A stretch of DNA of 64,000 nucleotides from Salvelinus alpinus. Taxonomy: Eukaryota; Chordata; Actinopteri; Salmoniformes; Salmonidae. Positions 49,623 through 64,000 of this stretch are shown here, piece by piece. The stretch is from positions 14,956,612 to 15,020,611 of the forward strand of contig NC_092094.1 in NCBI RefSeq assembly GCF_045679555.1, given 5' to 3'. Within the stretch, counting starts at the first letter, position 1. Each line of letters starts with the position of its first letter. The notes beneath the pieces were generated by a model. The model saw only the letters and a program-made list of their open reading frames with translations. It ran no database searches and was not told the DNA's origin. A program made the position numbers and the translations under genes.

Positions 49623-51557
49623 TTAAAAAATTTAAATAAAATAAAAACTCTCTGGAAAGGGTTCTACATGGAACCAAATGTGTGATACCTGAAACCAAAA
49701 AAGGGTTATCCTATGGGGACTACCGAAAAACCCTTTTGGGTTGTAGCACCTTTTTTTCTAAGAGTGTACTGATTATGATGATGGGTCAAGATGTGAGAGA
49801 ACACTGTTTGTAGCCCACTAGCATGCTTTTTAAAGGCTACAAAGGAAGTTAAGGCTGGCTTTCACTTTTTATCTGTGTTCCATAATGGAATGTCTTGACT
49901 TTTTCGTCCTCCCTAAAACTGTACTGATTAAGTTGTGATTAAGCTGATAGAAAGTTTCAAGTTCTCTCAGCAGAGCCGTGTTTGTTTTTGCTCCAGTAAT
50001 CTCAGAATACGATTGTAAGAATTGTTGGTACTATGCCTTGAATTGTTGGTACTATGCCTTTTGATGTCTGACATGGTGTGATCTGATCATTCTACAGCAA
50101 TTTGTGAATGACATTGTTGAATCATTTGTTTCCTATCTCTATCTCTACTTGTTTCCTATCTCTACTCTAACGTTTTGTGAGTAAATACACTCAGGTTATT
50201 AAAATATAATACAGTATTGTGCATTAAGTAGCCTATTTTATTCTAAAGCCATTGGATGTAGCCCACACTATTTATTTTTTTCTTGTTATTTCAAAGTGTA
50301 GAAGAGTTGTTCCACAGAGTGAATCCTTTTTGTGTAGTGTAACTTGTTGAAAAAGGACGTTTGTTTTCACCAAATTTGAACGTTCTGTCATGAAGAGCAC
50401 ATGTTCAACTTAATAAAAAACATGTTTTCCCATCTTAAAGCTTCAATATGTAACTTCTTGGGTGAGACCCCACCAATTCACATAGAAAAGTGAGTTATAG
50501 ATCTGTCACTCTCATTGAAAGCATGTCTAAGAAGCGGTAGATCTGTTCTATGTGCGCTATTTATATGCTTCCCATTCCTAAGTTTAGTTTTTGCTTTACT
50601 TTCGGTTTTGTACACCAGCCTCAAACAGCTGAAAATACAATATTTTTGGTTAATGAAAATATATCTCTCAGCATTTTAAATTGTATAATGATTCTCTACA
50701 CATAATTCCCCCCAAAATTGTACCCTTATTTTACCAGGTAAGTTGACTGAGAACACATTCTCATTTACAGCAATGACCTGGGGAATAGTTATAGGGGAGA
50801 GGATGAGGGCCAGATTGGTACGAGGGCCAGTTTGGTACGAGGGCCAGATTGGTACGAGGGCCAGACTGGTACTAGGGCCAGATTGGGAATTTAGCCAGGA
50901 CACCGTGGTTAACACCCCTACTCTTCTGATAAGTGCCATGGGATCTTTAGTGACCACAGAGAGTCAAGACATCTGTTTAACGTCCCATCTGAAAGACGGC
51001 ACCCTACACAGGGCAATGTCCCCAATCACCGGGGCATTTTTTTTTAGACCAGAGGAAAGAGTGCCTCCTACTGGCCATACGAGAAGCCTTTTTAGTTCCT
51101 TTTACTGCACACATTTAGTTTCATCATTTTAAAAGATATTGCATCTCCTCCTTTTTGGAAGATTTTGGCTTTCTGATAATGTATCAATAATAACAAATAA
51201 AAATGTTCAATACAAGTTGGGCATAAACAAAAATTTGACCGTCTCTCAAACCTGATTCTGGGGCCCATTCTTCCCGCACTGTCACTGTCCTCAAGCCCAC
51301 TGTCCTCACAATCAGAGGGTATGCTCGATTAGGCTCCTTTCGCCCATAGAATGTCCCTGTGTTCATTGCCTGTGAAGGCTGGGAATGTCAGTGGATATGT
51401 TGGCGTACCATTGACCAAGGCCATCATTTTACATCAAATTATATGTCATTCATTGAGCATTATATTGCCCTGAAAAGTTGTCTACTAAACAACATTTCCC
51501 TGAGGCAACAAAAAAAGTAGCCTCTCTTAACAAAAATAATATTATTTTTTTGAAATA
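49623..51557. other. intergenic; fish repeat with 17-bp tandem copies
   Basis: 50,720-51,075 is a dispersed repeat (ACCAGGTAAGTTGACTGAGA and so on). Inside it, 50,808-50,886 holds about five copies of GGGCCAGATTGGTACGA. The rest is AT-rich with no gene. Confidence 0.45.
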
Positions 51558-53419
51558 TACAGTACCAGTCAAAAGTTTGGACACGCCTACTAATTCAAGG
51601 GTTTTTCTTTATTTTTTCTATGTTCTCTATTGTAGAATAATAGTGAAGACATCAAAACTATGAAATAACACATATATCGATGTACATATCTACATATCAT
51701 GTAGTAACTAAAAAAGTAAAAAATATATTTTATATTTGAGATTCTTCAAAGTAGCCACCCTTTGCCTTGATGACAGCTTTGCACACTCTTGGCATTCTCT
51801 CAACCAGCTTCATGAGGTAGTCACCTGAAATGCATTTCAATTAACAGGTGTGCCTTGTTAAAAGTTAATTTGTTGAATTCCTTTCCTTCTTAATGTGTTT
51901 GAGCCAATCAGTTGTGTTGTGACAAGGTAGGGGTGGTATACAGAAGATAGGGCTATTTGGTGAAAGAACAAGTCCATATTATGGCAAGAACAGCTCAAAT
52001 AAGCAAAGAGAAACGACAGTCCATCATTACTTTAAGACATGAAGGTCAGTCAATCTGATAAATCTCCAGAACTTTGAAAGTTTCTTCAAGTGCAGTCGCA
52101 TTAACCATCAAGGACTATGATGAAACTGGCTCTCATGAGGTCCGCCACAGGAAAGGAATACCCAGAGTTACCTCTGCTGCGGAGGATAAGTTCATTACAT
52201 TTAACATTTACATTTAAGTCATTTAGCAGACGCTCTTATCCAGAGCGACTTACAAATTGGTGCATTCACCTTATGACATCCAGTGGAACGGCCACTTTAC
52301 AATAGTGCATCTAAATCTTTTAAGGGGGGGGAGTGAGAAGGATTACTTTATCCTATCCTAGGTATTCCTTAAAGAGGTGGGGTTTCAGGTGTCTCCGGAA
52401 GGTGGTGATTGACTCCGCTGTCCTGGCGTCGTGAGGGAGTTTGTTCCACCATTGGGGGGCCAGAGCAGCGAACAGTTTTGACTGGGCTGAGCGGGAACTG
52501 TACTTCCTCAGTGGTAGGGAGGCGAGTTAGAGTTACTAGCCTCAGACATTGCAGCCCAAATAAATGCTTCACAGAGTTCAAGTAACAGACACATCTCAAC
52601 ATCAACTGTTCAGAGGAGACTGCGTGAATCAGGCCTTCATGCTCGAATTGCTGCAAAGAAACCACTACTAAAGGACACCAATAATAAGAAGAGACTTGCT
52701 TAGGCCAAGAAACATGAGCAATGGACATAAGACCGGTAGAAATCTGTCCTTTGGTCGGATGAGTCCAAATGTGAGATTTTTTGTTCCAACCACCGTGTCT
52801 TTGTGAGACGCAGAGTAGGTGGACGGTGAACGGATGATCTCCGCATGTGAAGCATGGAGGAGGAAGTGTGATGTTGTGGGGGTGCTTTGCTGGAGACACT
52901 GTCTGTGATTTATTTAGAATTCAAGGCACACTTAACCAGCATGGCTCCCACAGAATTCTGCAGCGATACGCCATCCCATCTGGTTTGCGCTGAGTGGGAC
53001 GTTCATTTGTTTTTCAACAGGACAATGACCCAACTCACCTCCAGGCTGTGTAAGGGCTATTTGACCAAGAAGGAGAGTGATGGAGTGCTGCAGCAGATGA
53101 CCTGGCCTTCACAATCACCTGACCTCAACCCAATTGAGATGGTTTGGGATGAGTTGGACCGCAGAGTGAAGGAAAAGCAGCCAACAAGTGCACAGCATAT
53201 GTGGGAACTCCTTCAAGACTGTTGGAAAAGCTACTTTAATGAATATAAAATCTCAAATATATTTTGATTTGTTTCACACTTTTTTGGTTACTACAGAATT
53301 CCATATGTGTTCTTTCATAGTTTTGATGTTTACACTATTATTCTACAATGTAGAAAATAGTGAAATAAAGAAAAACCCTTGAATGAGTAGGCGTGTCCAA
53401 ACTTTTGACTGGTACTGTA
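51558..53419 (+). mobile_element. Tc1-like element, both ends present, inactive
   Basis: Ends TACAGTACCAGTCAAAAGTT and TTTTGACTGGTACTGTA are perfect inverted partners over their outer bases. The plus-strand transposase is broken by stops; its C-terminal part reads [20 protein letters not shown] with the D-x-N-P-I-E motif. An L2-like LINE fragment sits at 52,198-52,526 with TTA on both sides. Same family as the left window edge. Confidence 0.9.
52198..52526 (-). mobile_element. L2-like LINE 3' fragment inside the Tc1
   Basis: On the minus strand it encodes [19 protein letters not shown] and [15 protein letters not shown]-like residues, the very C-terminus of an L2-type reverse transcriptase, then the tail GTAAGTCGCTCTGGATAAGA. 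This tail also ends the SINE at 35,183. Confidence 0.75.
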
Positions 53420-53600
53420 TATAAAAACAAAATATATATAAAAAAAACTATAAAATATGCTTCTTTAGAGGTTATTACACTATTACTTTTTTTTGTCAAT
53501 TTATCTCTTGAAACATGCAAAATAATTACATGTAACGTTACTGTACTTTTCACTCACACAATGCACTCAGGTCGCTATTGGTTCCTGATTCTTTCAGTCG

Positions 53601-53661
53601 GTATGGTGTCTCAATTGGGGGAGGGACCTTCTTGGTCCCTCCCCCAATTGAGACACCATAC
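53601..53661. repeat. perfect 28-bp inverted repeat with 5-base loop
   Basis: Arms 53,601-53,628 and 53,634-53,661 are exact reverse complements (GTATGGTGTCTCAATTGGGG and onward), separated by TTCTT. It lies 960 bases upstream of the cftr start codon and outside the Tc1 ending at 53,419. Confidence 0.97.
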
Positions 53662-54620
53662 AGACTTCTGGACCTCATTAGATTGTTTACAGACATGTCA
53701 TCACATATTGTCATCACATATTGTCATGTGTAGGAATTTTAACAAATATATATGGGTAGTGTGAGGGGATAAAATGTTTCCTGGTGCCGATGTGCAGTAG
53801 AGGGTTAAAAATCAGATTTATTGAATTTTCCATATGGTCTATATTAAAGGGCACTTAGTTTAATATAACATGCATTTAAAATTAATTTCGTGGAATGACC
53901 CACAAAAAAGATTGAACCTACTTTGTCTTGAATATTCTCCAGACTAACTCTATCATCTAATCTTTTTAGACTAATGTTTTCATCGCTTGGAGCCTCAGGT
54001 GATATAACTGGGTTTTCTGAAGGGCCACATTCATTCTATAAAATGTATGATATCACATATCCTCCCATTGATTCAAATAATAGGTCACATAATTGCAGAA
54101 GAGGTGATTTCTCTGAAACCTGCCTGCTAAAAGTGGTACGCCGTGTAGTAGTTTATGTCTCTGCAAATTGGGGTGCCACAATATGCAACCCGTGTCATTT
54201 TTTGCAGAGGCCTGTCAGTATGGAAATGACGCGCTCGGGATCTTTGGCGAGACCATAAATGATTCTCTTGCTAACCACCGTGTTCTCATTGTTAGGATCA
54301 AGGAAAGGACAAGACAGCCCATTTGCTGCGGTCCGTGTTGTGCGCTCCGCAGTGTGTGAGAACAGTGAATGCTGATCTGAGAAGTCGGATAGTGCGATAG
54401 TGGGTTGGATAGTGGTCGCAGCTCCGGGTTGGGAAGAGACAATTTCACAACAGTGACATCACCTCTGATCTGCGCATTTAGGCTACAATCGGCACAAGGT
54501 GGGACAGTCAGAAAAGCACAAGCCCTGGGTTATCCTCGAGAAAAAGGGAAGCATAGGGACACAAATGTGAGTGACACAGCGACACAGGTGCAGTGAAATC
54601 AAACTGGCGGTGCTCTTAGG
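53662..54620. other. cftr: cftr 5' flank
   Basis: It should contain the cftr promoter and 5' UTR. I see no clear TATA box close to the start; the last 300 bases are moderately GC-rich. No other gene is recognised. Confidence 0.4.

Positions 54621-64000
<9,380 letters not shown>

Overview
The window is animal nuclear DNA from a salmonid fish. It has spliced vertebrate genes with GT-AG introns and very dense interspersed repeats. The repeats are those typical of salmonids: HpaI-type and tRNA-Leu-derived (SlmI-like) SINEs, many Tc1/mariner copies, L1, Rex1/L2-type LINEs and an endogenous retrovirus. The genus cannot be fixed from sequence alone.

Two host genes lie head to head. On the minus strand, asz1 (GASZ; ankyrin repeats, SAM domain, coiled coil, C-terminal membrane anchor) is complete. 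I joined 13 coding exons from 39,718 down to the stop at 736, giving 477 residues, close to the usual ~475. On the plus strand, cftr begins at 54,621. Exons 1-5 (194 residues: lasso motif, TM1-TM2 and the start of the first long cytoplasmic loop) are present and the gene runs off the right edge. ASZ1 next to CFTR is the conserved vertebrate neighbourhood (WNT2-ASZ1-CFTR-CTTNBP2). About 14.9 kb of mostly repeat-derived DNA separates the two start codons.

Layout: 1-735, transposon ends and the asz1 3' UTR. 736-8,838, asz1 exons 13-7, with three minisatellites (44/46 bp, 32 bp, 54 bp). 8,839-11,032, exons 6-5 among mobile elements. 11,033-32,627, the 21.6-kb intron 4, holding a Tc1/LINE nest and a decayed retrovirus that was itself invaded by an L1 and a Tc1; that Tc1 carries a solo LTR. 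32,628-39,718, exons 4-1, with a Tc1 split by a SINE and a LINE. 39,719-54,620, intergenic repeats plus fragments of other genes (a DDX39/UAP56-like piece and an ankyrin-like exon). 54,621-64,000, the cftr 5' part, with a TC-rich minisatellite, a Rex1-type LINE, a 19-bp minisatellite and an LTR cut by the window edge.

Most striking points: (1) the 54-bp minisatellite in asz1 intron 8 is an amplified exon/intron junction, giving 11 identical in-frame splice donors in a row; (2) cftr intron 4 carries a decayed partial copy of exon 4; (3) a perfect 28-bp hairpin lies about 1 kb upstream of cftr; (4) two copies of an LTR family keep a 17-bp stem through paired compensatory changes; (5) asz1 intron 2 can only be joined in frame through a GC donor. 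No complete, intact mobile element was found.
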